DNA of 34,058 bases from Actinomycetota bacterium (GCA_030682655.1 JAUXNU010000199.1:1-34058), one strand, 5' to 3'. Counted from the first letter of the stretch, positions 23,508 to 31,775 are shown. Numbers and translations are program-made. The notes: generated by a model not told the origin, from the letters alone.

Positions 23508-24242
23508 ATGACCAACGTGCAATCCACTGGCAGCGATAACACAACTCGTTCGAAACGGTCGCGCTTCATGCGTGGCGCGCGCCTCGGATTCCCGATCTTC
23601 CTCGGCTACATGCCGGTGGGCATGGCGTTTGGCGTCATTGCCACAACGATCGGCTTCAGCATACCCCAGGCGACGGTCTGTTCCGCGACCGCGCTCGCCG
23701 GTGCCGGGCAGTTGATCGCACTCAGTCTCATGCGTGCGGGCGAAGGTGCCGTCGCCGTGGTCGCCGCGACTACCATCGTCAATCTCAGGTACCTGCTCTT
23801 CGCAGCAACTCTGTCACCTCACTTGCGGAGGACTTCCCTCTCGGGTCAGGCGGTCCTCGCATTCACACTCACCGACGAGACATTCGCCATCAACATCACG
23901 GACCGACGCTCGGGACTCTCAAGCGCAATGTCGATGGCGGGTGTCGGCGCGATCGCGTGGGTGGGGTGGGTCGGGGGCACGGTCATCGGGGCATCCGCGA
24001 CAGCGTGGATCGGCGATCCCTCACGGTTCGGAGTTGACTTCGCGATGCCGGCGATGTTCACCGCGCTGTTCATCGCCCTGGCCGAGGACCGCCGGCATGT
24101 CATCATCGGAATCGTCGCTGCCGCCATAGCAGTCATGCTTCCGGCCCTGGCGAGCCTTGGCCTTGATGTCCCCACAAGCTGGTTCATTGTCGTCGCGACC
24201 ATGGTCGCCGCGACAGCGGGGACGGTGCTGTTCCGTGAGTGA
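23508..24242 (+). CDS. azlC: AzlC-family branched-chain amino acid exporter, large subunit
   Basis: AzlC with AzlD forms a two-component membrane exporter for branched-chain or related amino acids (BrnFE in Corynebacterium, AzlCD in Bacillus). The 244-residue protein has about seven hydrophobic segments and the family stretch GARLGFPIFLGYMPVGMAFGVIA. ATALAGAGQLIALSL and TTIVNLRYLLFAATLSPHL (the conserved NLRY) follow, then LTDETFAIN. It starts at an ATG with a weak ribosome-binding site in the 144-base gap from the zinc-ribbon gene. The downstream azlD start overlaps its last eight bases. Substrate specificity cannot be told from sequence. Confidence 0.94.
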   Translation: MTNVQSTGSDNTTRSKRSRFMRGARLGFPIFLGYMPVGMAFGVIATTIGFSIPQATVCSATALAGAGQLIALSLMRAGEGAVAVVAATTIVNLRYLLFAATLSPHLRRTSLSGQAVLAFTLTDETFAINITDRRSGLSSAMSMAGVGAIAWVGWVGGTVIGASATAWIGDPSRFGVDFAMPAMFTALFIALAEDRRHVIIGIVAAAIAVMLPALASLGLDVPTSWFIVVATMVAATAGTVLFRE

Positions 24243-24561
24243 CCGCATCATATGGGGAGTGATCGTTGGGATGGCCGTGGCGAACTTCCTCGTACGCTTC
24301 GTTCCCATCGCGATCGTGTCGAGGGTCGAGCTACCGCGACCTGTGATGCGCTGGCTGTCCTTCGTCCCCGTATCGGTCATGGGGTCTCTGGTTGCGGGCG
24401 AGATCCTTCGCCCGGGCGGCAACCTCATGACCCCGTGGCAGAACCCGTATCTGCTCGCGGCGCTTCCCACTGCGCTTGTCTACCACAAGACACGAAGCTT
24501 CCTCGGCGCCACAGTCGCAGGCATGGTCATCTTCGTGGCGCTACGCGCACTCGTCGGGTAG
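24235..24561 (+). CDS. azlD: AzlD-family branched-chain amino acid exporter, small subunit
   Basis: AzlD is the small partner of AzlC. The 108-residue protein has about four membrane helices and family features: ANFLVRFVPIAIVSRVELPRPVMRWLSFVPVSVMGSLVAGEIL, then LLAALPTALVYHKTRSFLGATVAGM. I start at the GTG at 24235, which overlaps azlC by eight bases (translational coupling) and gives VSDRIIWGVIVGM. An upstream ATG at 24157 would sit deep in azlC. The stop TAG lies inside a -10-like TAGACT for the next gene. Confidence 0.93.
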   Translation: MSDRIIWGVIVGMAVANFLVRFVPIAIVSRVELPRPVMRWLSFVPVSVMGSLVAGEILRPGGNLMTPWQNPYLLAALPTALVYHKTRSFLGATVAGMVIFVALRALVG

Positions 24562-24564
24562 ACT
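24559..24564 (+). promoter_or_regulatory. Candidate -10 element of the DUF1015 gene
   Basis: TAGACT after GGG overlaps the azlD stop codon and lies about 67 bases before the GTG at 24631. No convincing -35 is seen, so the gene may instead be read through from azlCD. Confidence 0.3.
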
Positions 24565-24630
24565 GTCAGCCCGGGCAGCGCCAACAACATCCCGCCCCCT
24601 CCGCCGACGCACGACAGGAAAGGGATCCCT

Positions 24631-25935
24631 GTGGCACGCGTACGCGCATTCCGCGCACATACCTTCGCGCGAACCGTCGCGGACATAGACGACCTGACCG
24701 CTCCGCCATACGACGTCATCTCACCCGAGGAGCGCGAAGCACTGCTCTCGAAATCCCCGCACAACATCGTTGCTCTCGAGCTGCCCGAGGGCTCCCTCGA
24801 CCCGGCTGTGCCCGGCAACCGATACGAGACGGGGGCGGCGCGGTGGAAAGCGTGGCAAGCCGAGGAGATCCTCGTTCGGGACGCCGTCCCAACCCTCTAC
24901 GTGCTCGAACAGCGCTTCACACTTGGCGAACGAGAGGTCCGACGACGGGCATTCATCGTCGAGCTGAAACTGGAGCCATTTGACGCAGGCGTCGTGCTTC
25001 CGCACGAACGCACGTTGCCCAAGGCGCTCGGTGACAGGCTCAACCTCACCCGAGCATGCGCGGCGAACCTGTCGCAGGTCCTTGGCCTGTATCCGGACAG
25101 CGAGAGAGCCGCCGACGTCTTGTTCGAAGCCGTCATGGCCACCGAACCGGCGATGAGCGCGGTGGATGTCGACGGCGCAAACAGTACCGTCTGGTCCACG
25201 ACCGACCCGGCCACCATCGACGCGCTCTCGGTTGCGCTCGCCGACAAGCAGGTCTTCATCGCCGACGGCCACCACCGCTACACGACCGCGCTCGCCTATC
25301 GTGACGAACGCCGCGCGGCCGACGCAGCGGCTGGACGGACGCCTACCGATCCTGCCTACGACTGGGTGATGATGGCGCTTGTGAACATGGATGATCCGAA
25401 CCTCGTCGTGCTGCCGACACACCGGGTAGCGAACGCGCCTGGCGACTTCGACAACGACGCGTTCTACCAGGCGCTATCGGGACTCTTCGACATCTGTGAC
25501 CTGCCGCCGGGACATCCCGCTGGCGCCCTGGATTCGCTCGTTCGCCCGGGGTTCCTGGTTCAGGCTCGCGACGAGGCGCGGCCTCGCCTCGCGGAGCTGC
25601 GTCCTGACGTCGATCTCGACACCGTGATCCCCCTTCCGCGCTCGCGCGCCTGGAAGGAGCTCGATGTCGCAGTACTGCTCGAACTCGTGCTCGAACCAAT
25701 CCTCGGCATTCACCCCGACAAACCGGAAACGCTCGAGCGTCTCACTTTCGTCAAGGACGTCCATCAGGCCCTGAAGATGACGGCCGATCACGACGTTGCC
25801 TTCGTTCTGCGCGCCACACCCATGGACCAGCTGCGAGAAGTGGCGCTTGCCGGCGACATGATGCCGCAGAAGTCGACGTACTTCTACCCCAAGCTGCTTT
25901 CGGGTCTCGTGATGCGGGGCATGGCCGAGGACTAG
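24631..25935 (+). CDS. DUF1015-family protein
   Basis: This 434-residue protein belongs to the widely distributed DUF1015 family of unknown biochemical role, often near serine or phosphoserine metabolism genes in other bacteria. The N-terminal VRAFRAHTFARTVADIDDLTAPPYDVIS is diagnostic. The central IADGHHRYTTALAYRDE (about residues 210-226) is the most conserved block and may form an active site. FVKDVHQALKMT and PQKSTYFYPKLLSGLV are near the C-terminus. The start GTG at 24631 has GGAAAGGGAT upstream. It is convergent with the endonuclease III-like gene, and the two stops share CTAG at 25932-25935. Confidence 0.95.
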   Translation: MARVRAFRAHTFARTVADIDDLTAPPYDVISPEEREALLSKSPHNIVALELPEGSLDPAVPGNRYETGAARWKAWQAEEILVRDAVPTLYVLEQRFTLGEREVRRRAFIVELKLEPFDAGVVLPHERTLPKALGDRLNLTRACAANLSQVLGLYPDSERAADVLFEAVMATEPAMSAVDVDGANSTVWSTTDPATIDALSVALADKQVFIADGHHRYTTALAYRDERRAADAAAGRTPTDPAYDWVMMALVNMDDPNLVVLPTHRVANAPGDFDNDAFYQALSGLFDICDLPPGHPAGALDSLVRPGFLVQARDEARPRLAELRPDVDLDTVIPLPRSRAWKELDVAVLLELVLEPILGIHPDKPETLERLTFVKDVHQALKMTADHDVAFVLRATPMDQLREVALAGDMMPQKSTYFYPKLLSGLVMRGMAED

Positions 25936-26753
25936 GCCCTGCGCCCATCGCGCGCTCCGACGCCATCCACCACGAGCCACGTGAGGCGGGGGCAGACACC
26001 CCCGAGACGGCAGTCTCCGCATCGCGGAGCCTTGGGGCGACAGGTCTCACGACCGATCAGCCAAGCAGCAAGATCCACCGTTCCCGGTGATTCAGGGCAC
26101 GCGCAAGCCGCAGCAGTCTCGACCTCTGCGACTGTGTCGTGCTCGACCAGACCTGAACGCAAGAACACGCGACGCACGTGAACGTCGTAGGCAACCGCCC
26201 CGAACTCGCGCCCGACAAGTCCGACGCCAAAATGCCGCTGCAGGATCTCGACGGCCATCACGGCCTTCTTGCGCCCGACGCCATCGAAGGCCGACAGGCG
26301 CTCGGTCACCTCGAGCACGTGACTGCCGGGCGCCCAGATTCTCGACGCATCGCCCCCATACTCCTCAAGCAGCTTCCTGGCCGCCGAGGAGATCCACCTC
26401 GGAATCGTGTTCTTGAAGCGATGCAACATCGGAGGCGCCTGAACCGCCGCACGCACGGCATCCGGCTCCTCGGCCAGCCGGGCCAGACTCAGGTGACCCA
26501 GGCGCGCCCGCAGGAGGTAAGGCCCCGCCCACGCCCTTTCGGCGGGAATACCCTGTGTGAACAGCATGCCAAGGAGGAACGCCTCAGGTGAGTCTTCGAT
26601 GAGCCCGTTCGCTTCCGGGCTGTCGGTGAACGCAGCTCCGACCTGCGCGGCCCCTTGCGCCTGGAGCTCTCGCCCGAAAGCCACGATCTCACGCGCGACC
26701 GGCGAGATCGTGCCCCGTCCACCAGAGGCGGACGTTGAGTATCGCGACGACAC
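25932..26753 (-). CDS. Endonuclease III-like DNA glycosylase/AP lyase with Fe-S cluster
   Basis: This is a base-excision repair enzyme of the HhH-GPD superfamily. The helix-hairpin-helix reads AFDGVGRKKAV with the catalytic-type Lys162. The conserved Asp190 sits in AYDVHVRRVFLRSGL. The C-terminal 4Fe-4S ligands Cys238-x6-Cys245-x2-Cys248-x5-Cys254 match endonuclease III exactly. Compared with E. coli Nth (211 residues) this 273-residue protein has a longer N-terminus, about ten extra residues between the hairpin Lys and the Asp, and a short C-terminal tail. The start is taken as the GTG at 26753, three bases after the small upstream gene, but no ribosome-binding site is seen, so it could be further in. 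It may be bifunctional; base preference is unknown. Confidence 0.88.
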   Translation of the reverse strand: MSSRYSTSASGGRGTISPVAREIVAFGRELQAQGAAQVGAAFTDSPEANGLIEDSPEAFLLGMLFTQGIPAERAWAGPYLLRARLGHLSLARLAEEPDAVRAAVQAPPMLHRFKNTIPRWISSAARKLLEEYGGDASRIWAPGSHVLEVTERLSAFDGVGRKKAVMAVEILQRHFGVGLVGREFGAVAYDVHVRRVFLRSGLVEHDTVAEVETAAACACPESPGTVDLAAWLIGRETCRPKAPRCGDCRLGGVCPRLTWLVVDGVGARDGRRA

Positions 26754-26756
26754 AGT

Positions 26757-26987
26757 CTAGTACTTGAACGAGTCGTGCTTGATCCTGTGGATGAGCACCT
26801 CGCGCTCCTCGGGCGTGAACGCGTCACCGAACTCGTCAAGTGCCTTGACTCGTGCGCCAAGCAGCATTCCCCGGGCAATGCGGTGTGTGGCCCAGAGTAG
26901 ACACGTCACAGCGGCGCCACAGAACAGGTCTCGAACGAGGCCGTACAGGTCATCCCAGTCATCGTAGCGCGGAACGTAGTTCGACAT
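26757..26987 (-). CDS. Small protein with one membrane segment, upstream of the glycosylase
   Basis: I do not recognise this 76-residue protein. It has an acidic, Tyr/Asp-rich start (MSNYVPRYDDWDDLYGLV), a moderately hydrophobic stretch (about 23-43, CGAAVTCLLWATHRIARGMLLG) and a charged C-terminus (FTPEEREVLIHRIKHDSFKY). The ATG at 26987 has GGGAGGGG four bases upstream, better than the ATG at 27008. Its stop is three bases before the GTG of the endonuclease III-like gene, so the two are co-translated. Peripheral or single-span membrane association is inferred. Confidence 0.65.
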   Translation of the reverse strand: MSNYVPRYDDWDDLYGLVRDLFCGAAVTCLLWATHRIARGMLLGARVKALDEFGDAFTPEEREVLIHRIKHDSFKY

Positions 26988-27081
26988 GGCCCCTCCCAAT
27001 CTCGTCACTCCAACCGGTCAGATCGCTCCGGCGGCCCTGTGCTCGATATCCCCCACCTCAGCAGCGCTCAGACGCGCCGTA

Positions 27082-27339
27082 CTACTTGGCATTCGTCCGA
27101 TCGAGACGAGGGCCTTTCGTTAGGTAGAACCCGCAGAACATGCAGACGTCCTTCACGGCCTCGCTGCGGTCCACATCGGGGTCGAAGATGAGTGCTGCGT
27201 CGGTGGTCAACTCATACTGAGGTCGATCGCAGGCAGCGAACGCGCACTTCGTCGGGCAGTTGTCACCGATCTCCTCGGGATGCGGGCAGTTGCTCTGCAT
27301 CTCCTCATCGCAGCCCCGCTGTTCCCAACACTTTGCCAT
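27082..27339 (-). CDS. Two-CW-domain-like Cys-rich protein
   Basis: This 85-residue protein has eight Cys (4, 10, 18, 28, 32, 37, 66, 69). It starts MAKCWEQRGCDEEMQSNCPH, the CWE...C...CP pattern of two-CW proteins found in anaerobic Actinomycetota and Deltaproteobacteria. A second cluster, CPTKCAFAAC, and a final CMFC follow. The Cys spacing suggests one or two metal or Fe-S sites. Function is unknown; the family has been linked by context to signalling or redox proteins. AGGAGG stands eight bases before the ATG. It is divergent from the flavoprotein gene. Confidence 0.75.
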   Translation of the reverse strand: MAKCWEQRGCDEEMQSNCPHPEEIGDNCPTKCAFAACDRPQYELTTDAALIFDPDVDRSEAVKDVCMFCGFYLTKGPRLDRTNAK

Positions 27340-27484
27340 CCCGTGCCTCCTGACTGTTCATGCCGGTTGAGCGATGATACCATCCTCCACGTCCCGCGAT
27401 GCGTTCGTGGGCACGCGCATTCGGTGCCGGCACACCCTGTGCAGCAGGAATCGTGCCTCGTGTGCTGTATTCAACCATGGGGGG

Positions 27485-28585
27485 ATGCGCGTGCGTCGAC
27501 AGCTCAAAGACCTGCCCGAACACTACGACACTGTCGTGGCCGGCGCTGGACCGGCCGGCGTGATGGCTGCCAAAGAGGCCGCCCGCGCCGGACGCGTCCT
27601 TCTCGTCGAGGCGTCCTCCCTGCCTCGGGACAAGAGCTGCGGCGGCATGTTGAACGAGTTCGCGCAAGAGTTCATCGCCGGACTCGGCCCCGTGCCCGAA
27701 GATCTCATCCGGGATCCGGAACACGTCAACTTCCGTTACTGGGACTGGGACCGCGGTATCAAGAAACCGACGGCACTCCGCTTCCTCAATGTCGACCGCA
27801 AGGGGTTCGACGACTGGATGATGTCGTACCTGCCCGACAATGTGGACATCGTGCCGGACACCCAGCTCAACGGTCTCGCCGAAGAACCGGACGGCCTCTT
27901 TGTCTCCCTCAAGAACGGTGGTGTTCCCACCCAGGTACACTGCTCGAATCTCATCGGAGCCGACGGCGCACGTTCCGCCGTACGTCGGGCGCTCGGAATC
28001 GGCTCGGTCGCAACGTACGTGACGCTCCAGGACTTCGTGACGCTGAACGGAGAGCTTGAGCCCTATTTCGACTGCATCTACATGCGGGACATCGGAGACT
28101 GCTACGCCTACTCCTACATCGTGCCAAAGGGCGATACCGCCATCGTCGGATCCGTCTACTACCCGAAGACGAAGCGGCCCCACGAGAAGCAAGACCAGAC
28201 TATGCAGATGTTGCGCGAGAAGCTTCCGCAGCTTGGCGAGACAGTGAAGCGCGAGGCGTGTGTCGCCTTGTCGGTCCGCTCCCCCGCCGATATCGTGCCT
28301 GGCCGAGGACGTGTGCTCCTCGCCGGCGAGGCAGGGGGCTTCATGTCCCCCACCTCGGGAGAGGGCATCTCCTACGCCATGAACTCTGGCCAGCTAGCCG
28401 GACTCGCGATCGCATCCGGCAACTCCGAGAGCGCACTGGGGACATTCACCCGCGCAAGCGCACCAATCGCGCGCAACATCCAGCGCAAGCTGCGCTGGCT
28501 ACCCTACATGGAGTCCAAACTCGGCAAGTACTTCGCCGGATTCATCCCCGCGGCTATCGTCAGCCGGGTGACCAAGGGACTCTGA
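27485..28585 (+). CDS. Geranylgeranyl-reductase-family FAD-dependent oxidoreductase
   Basis: This 366-residue flavoprotein belongs to the geranylgeranyl reductase family, which saturates isoprenoid chains of lipids, quinones or chlorophyll in various organisms. The N-terminal FAD fold is YDTVVAGAGPAGVMAAKEAARAG. SLPRDKSCGGML is the family's Cys-Gly-Gly segment, and NLIGADGARSAVRRALG and GRVLLAGEAGGFMSPTSGEGISYAMNSG bind FAD. I use the ATG at 27485 (after GGGGGG); the frame is open to 27374. The C-terminus is basic and hydrophobic (LGKYFAGFIPAAIVSRVTKGL), perhaps membrane-associated. Menaquinone side-chain reduction is a plausible role, but it cannot be shown here. Confidence 0.88.
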   Translation: MRVRRQLKDLPEHYDTVVAGAGPAGVMAAKEAARAGRVLLVEASSLPRDKSCGGMLNEFAQEFIAGLGPVPEDLIRDPEHVNFRYWDWDRGIKKPTALRFLNVDRKGFDDWMMSYLPDNVDIVPDTQLNGLAEEPDGLFVSLKNGGVPTQVHCSNLIGADGARSAVRRALGIGSVATYVTLQDFVTLNGELEPYFDCIYMRDIGDCYAYSYIVPKGDTAIVGSVYYPKTKRPHEKQDQTMQMLREKLPQLGETVKREACVALSVRSPADIVPGRGRVLLAGEAGGFMSPTSGEGISYAMNSGQLAGLAIASGNSESALGTFTRASAPIARNIQRKLRWLPYMESKLGKYFAGFIPAAIVSRVTKGL

Positions 28586-28618
28586 CGCCAGGCGCGCGCA
28601 ACTCCTCCACCACTGGCC

Positions 28619-29194
28619 CTACCGCTCGAAACTCTCGAACATGCGGCTCGGAGTGGTGTCGGCCTGTCCCTGGTACTTGCTGCCGAGCCCGGGTGTCCCG
28701 TACGGACGCTCAACCGGAGTCGTCATCTCTGAGAAAGATATCTGCCCGATCGCCATTCCGGGCATGAGCACGATCGGCAGGTTCGCGACGTTTGAGAGTT
28801 CGAGTGTCAGACGACCGTCCCAACCCGGATCGACATACCCTGCGGTCGAGTGAATGAGTAGCCCCAGCCGACCGAGCGACGACTTGCCCTCCAGTCGAGC
28901 GACGATATCGTCGGGCAACACGATGCGCTCGATCGTGGTGCCGAGAACGAACTCCCCGGGGTGGAGCACGAACGGCTCCTCGGCGGATGCCTTCACCGGC
29001 TCCATGAGACCCTGCTGCTCCCGTGAGGGATCGATGTACGGATAACGCGAGTTGCGGAAGACCTGGAAACTAGTGCCAAGATGCACGTCTACGCTCGACG
29101 GCTGGATATCATCGGGATCGCAAGGCTCGATGCGGATGCGACCCGCGAGCATCTTCTCTTTGATGGATCGATCCGAAAGGACCACGTGTGTCAC
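28619..29194 (-). CDS. dcd: dCTP deaminase (possibly dUMP-forming)
   Basis: Dcd deaminates dCTP, supplying the dUTP or dUMP used for thymidylate. The 191-residue protein has the trimeric dUTPase-fold motifs: EGKSSLGRLGLLIHSTAGYVDPGWDG and the catalytic Glu in RLTLELSNVANLP. The C-terminal YGTPGLGSKYQGQ also fits. The HSTAGYVDPG form resembles the bifunctional actinobacterial and archaeal enzymes that go straight to dUMP, so that activity is likely but not certain. The start is a GTG at 29194 with AGGGGAGC upstream. It lies 74 bases after nrdJ on the same strand, joining dNTP production and pyrimidine balancing. Confidence 0.95.
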   Translation of the reverse strand: MTHVVLSDRSIKEKMLAGRIRIEPCDPDDIQPSSVDVHLGTSFQVFRNSRYPYIDPSREQQGLMEPVKASAEEPFVLHPGEFVLGTTIERIVLPDDIVARLEGKSSLGRLGLLIHSTAGYVDPGWDGRLTLELSNVANLPIVLMPGMAIGQISFSEMTTPVERPYGTPGLGSKYQGQADTTPSRMFESFER

Positions 29195-29268
29195 GCTCCC
29201 CTACATCCACGTGGCCACGCCCAAAACCCTCGGCGCGGCCACGATCTACCTCAACCAGCCCACCACAG

Positions 29269-31551
29269 CTACGCACACTTGCTGTAACCGCACGCGCGAC
29301 ACACAGCGCAGCCGCTCTCGTGCTCGAGCGAGCCCCCGCACTCCGGACATGCGCCTGACAGGTAGTCCCGGCTGTCGCCAGACTTGCTCACGCCCTTCCC
29401 GGCCTCGCCGGTCTCCATGAAGGTGAAAGCGTGCTCCATGACGATACCGACCGCGTCTGCGCAAGAGAGCACCTTTCCTCCCTCTGTCCAACTCGGGCTG
29501 GGGCATCGAATGCCACGGAGGTGCTTCATGATGGCATCCGGGTCCACGCCCGCGCGAAGAGACACCGAGATGAGCCGCGAGAGCGCCTCCGACTGCGACG
29601 ATGCACATCCGCCCGACTTGCCCATCTGCGTGAAAACCTCACACATCCCCTCCTCGTCCCAGTTCACTGTCACATAGAGGTTCCCACACCCTGTGAGTAT
29701 CTTCTCTGTGCGCCCCTGGGTGACCATCGGCCGAGGACGAGGCTCTATCTCCCCGGGCCGCGCGCTGCGTGCAGTCTCGGTACCGCCCTTGCCGGTCTTC
29801 CCGGTCGAGAGCACCTGGTTATCTTTGGAGCCGTCACGGTAGATAGTGACGCCCTTGACCCCGACCTCATAGGCCAGATCGTAGACTTCGCGAACGTCCT
29901 CGGCGGTGGCCTCATTCGCGAAGTTGACGGTCTTGGACACCGCATTGTCGGTGTGTTTCTGGAAAGCGGCCTGCATTCTGATATGCCACTCTGGGGCGAT
30001 GTCGTGAGCCGTCACGAAGATGCTCCGAACGTCCTCCGGCACATCGTCGACGTCGTGGACGGTGCCATGATCCGCGATGAGTGCCATGAGCTCCTGGCTG
30101 TAGAAGCCCCGACGCACTGCAATCTCCTCGAACGTCGGATTGACCTCGATGAGACGGTCATTGTCCATCACGGTCCTGATGTAGCTGACGGCGAAGAGGG
30201 GCTCCACGCCGCTTGAACAGTTCGCGATGATCGACAGGGTGCCGGTTGGGGCGATCGTCGTAACCGTGGCGTTTCGAACGCGCATTCCCTCAGGCGTGTC
30301 ATAGATCGAGCCCTCGAAGTTCGGGAAGACCCCGCGCTCCTCGGCAAGATTCGCCGACGCCTGACGTGCCTCCGCGGAGATGAAGCCCATCACCTTCTCG
30401 CCGAGGGCCACCGCGTCGGACGAGTCATACGGAATCCCCATCATGATGAGGATGTCGGCCCATCCCATGACACCGAGACCGACCTTGCGATTGCCGCTCA
30501 CGAGCTCTGCGATCTTCGGCAGGGGGTACTGGTTCACCTCGATGACGTTGTCGAGGAATCGTATGGAGCGGTGCACCACATCGGCAAGCCTGTCCCACTC
30601 TACCTCCGGTCCGCCCTCAGTGAACGTGACGAACTTCGACAAGTTCACGGAACCGAGATTGCAGGCCTCGTAGGGCAGTAGCGGTTGCTCTCCACAGGGG
30701 TTGGTCGACTCGATCTCACCAAGAAGCGGCGTCGGGTTGTCTCGGTTCATGCGGTCGATGAAGATGATCCCGGGGTCACCCGTCGCCCAAGCCATCTCAA
30801 TGATGAGCTCGTAAACCTCGCGCGCGTCGAACTGCCCGGCCACCTCGCCTGACCGAGGATTGCGAAGGTCGTACGCGGTGCCGGCCTTCACGGCCTCCAT
30901 GAACGACTCCGTCAGAGCAACTGAGATGTTGAAGTTCGCGAAGTCGCCGTCGGCCTTACACTTGATGAACGAGAGAATATCTGGGTGGTCGACGCGCAGA
31001 ACACCCATGTTGGCGCCTCTGCGTGTACCTCCTTGCTTGACCGCCTCCGTGGCTTGATTGAACACGCGCATGAACGACACCGGGCCACTGGACACGCCCT
31101 GCGTCGACCGCACCTGGTCGCCAGCCGGGCGCAACTGCGAGAAGGAGAAGCCCGTGCCCCCGCCAGACTTGTGGATGATGGCGGTGTCGCGAACCGCTCC
31201 GAAAATCGAGTCCATCGAGTCGCCAACGGGAAGGACGAAACAGGCCGACAGCTGCTGCAGGTCACGGCCAGCGTTCATGAGCGTCGGCGAGTTCGGCAAG
31301 AACTCTAACGACGTCATGAAATCGTAGAAGTCCTGCGAGCGCGTCGCCACGGCCGTGTCATCTGCACCGAAAGCGCGCTCCGCCGATGCAACGTTCTCGG
31401 CGACGCGGATGAACATGTCCGAAGGCTTCTCGGTTGCGTTGCCCTCTTCGTCCTTGGTCAGGTACCGCTTCTGCAGCACCTTGAGTGAGTTGGGCGACAG
31501 TATGTCATCGATGGCTCGTGTGTATTCGGTCGTACGTGCAGCGTCCGGCAT
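29269..31551 (-). CDS. nrdJ: Adenosylcobalamin-dependent (class II) ribonucleotide reductase
   Basis: NrdJ makes deoxyribonucleotides using a B12-derived radical, so it works with or without oxygen. The 760-residue single-chain enzyme has no N-terminal ATP-cone. Key parts are Cys104 in LSACFVLPVGDSM (redox partner), SGGGTGFSFS, and NPCGEQPLLPYEACNLGSVNLS with Asn284, the radical Cys286 and Glu288. QGGTRRGANMG and APTGTLSIIANCSSGVEP follow. Near the C-terminus a TSCPD-type domain (TGCGNLYVTVNWDEEGMCEVF) precedes a Cys-rich zinc-ribbon tail (CPECGG...CRACGYSKC) that likely shuttles electrons. GAGAGGGG precedes the ATG. The leader has a hairpin and a candidate NrdR box. dcd follows on the same strand. 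Confidence 0.97.
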   Translation of the reverse strand: MPDAARTTEYTRAIDDILSPNSLKVLQKRYLTKDEEGNATEKPSDMFIRVAENVASAERAFGADDTAVATRSQDFYDFMTSLEFLPNSPTLMNAGRDLQQLSACFVLPVGDSMDSIFGAVRDTAIIHKSGGGTGFSFSQLRPAGDQVRSTQGVSSGPVSFMRVFNQATEAVKQGGTRRGANMGVLRVDHPDILSFIKCKADGDFANFNISVALTESFMEAVKAGTAYDLRNPRSGEVAGQFDAREVYELIIEMAWATGDPGIIFIDRMNRDNPTPLLGEIESTNPCGEQPLLPYEACNLGSVNLSKFVTFTEGGPEVEWDRLADVVHRSIRFLDNVIEVNQYPLPKIAELVSGNRKVGLGVMGWADILIMMGIPYDSSDAVALGEKVMGFISAEARQASANLAEERGVFPNFEGSIYDTPEGMRVRNATVTTIAPTGTLSIIANCSSGVEPLFAVSYIRTVMDNDRLIEVNPTFEEIAVRRGFYSQELMALIADHGTVHDVDDVPEDVRSIFVTAHDIAPEWHIRMQAAFQKHTDNAVSKTVNFANEATAEDVREVYDLAYEVGVKGVTIYRDGSKDNQVLSTGKTGKGGTETARSARPGEIEPRPRPMVTQGRTEKILTGCGNLYVTVNWDEEGMCEVFTQMGKSGGCASSQSEALSRLISVSLRAGVDPDAIMKHLRGIRCPSPSWTEGGKVLSCADAVGIVMEHAFTFMETGEAGKGVSKSGDSRDYLSGACPECGGSLEHESGCAVCRACGYSKCA

Positions 31552-31590
31552 GACCCGCCCCTCTCAGCGTTCCTTCTCCCACCAGGCCGA

Positions 31591-31611
31591 ACGGGCCCAC
31601 CTGGGGCCCGT
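31591..31611 (-). promoter_or_regulatory. GC-rich hairpin in the nrdJ leader
   Basis: ACGGGCCC and GGGCCCGT form a perfect eight-pair stem across a five-base loop, about 40 bases upstream of the nrdJ ATG and downstream of the candidate promoter. In the mRNA it would sit between the start and the ribosome-binding site. No cobalamin-riboswitch core was recognised near it. Confidence 0.5.
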
Positions 31612-31622
31612 GGAATGCGCCT

Positions 31623-31675
31623 ATACAACATGTTGCGTTCAACCAGTGTAGACCATCCCATATGTGGTACGTCAA
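31623..31675 (-). promoter_or_regulatory. Candidate nrdJ promoter with NrdR-box-like palindrome
   Basis: On the minus strand TTGACG (31675-31670) and TACACT (31650-31645) form -35/-10 elements with a long 19-base spacer. Just downstream, CAACATGTTG (31626-31635) is a perfect palindrome. The 16 bases 31623-31638 match 12 of 16 positions of the NrdR box consensus ACACWATATATWGTGT as I recall it. A second, weaker palindromic centre (CCCATATGTGG, around 31661) lies about 31 bases away, three helical turns, as in paired NrdR boxes. Regulation by NrdR is inferred. Confidence 0.45.
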
Positions 31676-31775
31676 CGAAGTTGAGACGAACGGCGGGTAA
31701 CGCCGTCCAAGTGGCTTTGCGGCAGTTCCGAGCGCACTTTCTCGGCGTTTGAGCGGGCGGAACGCGCGCAAGAGA

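Noticed and set aside
27305-28192. A 295-codon open frame antisense to the flavoprotein gene
   Set aside because: The opposite strand encodes a clear FAD-dependent enzyme with all motifs; this frame has no recognisable domain and is a high-GC shadow.
31552-31680. Cobalamin riboswitch before the B12-dependent nrdJ
   Set aside because: The leader is too short and no B12-box-like core was recognised; a NrdR-type site fits better.
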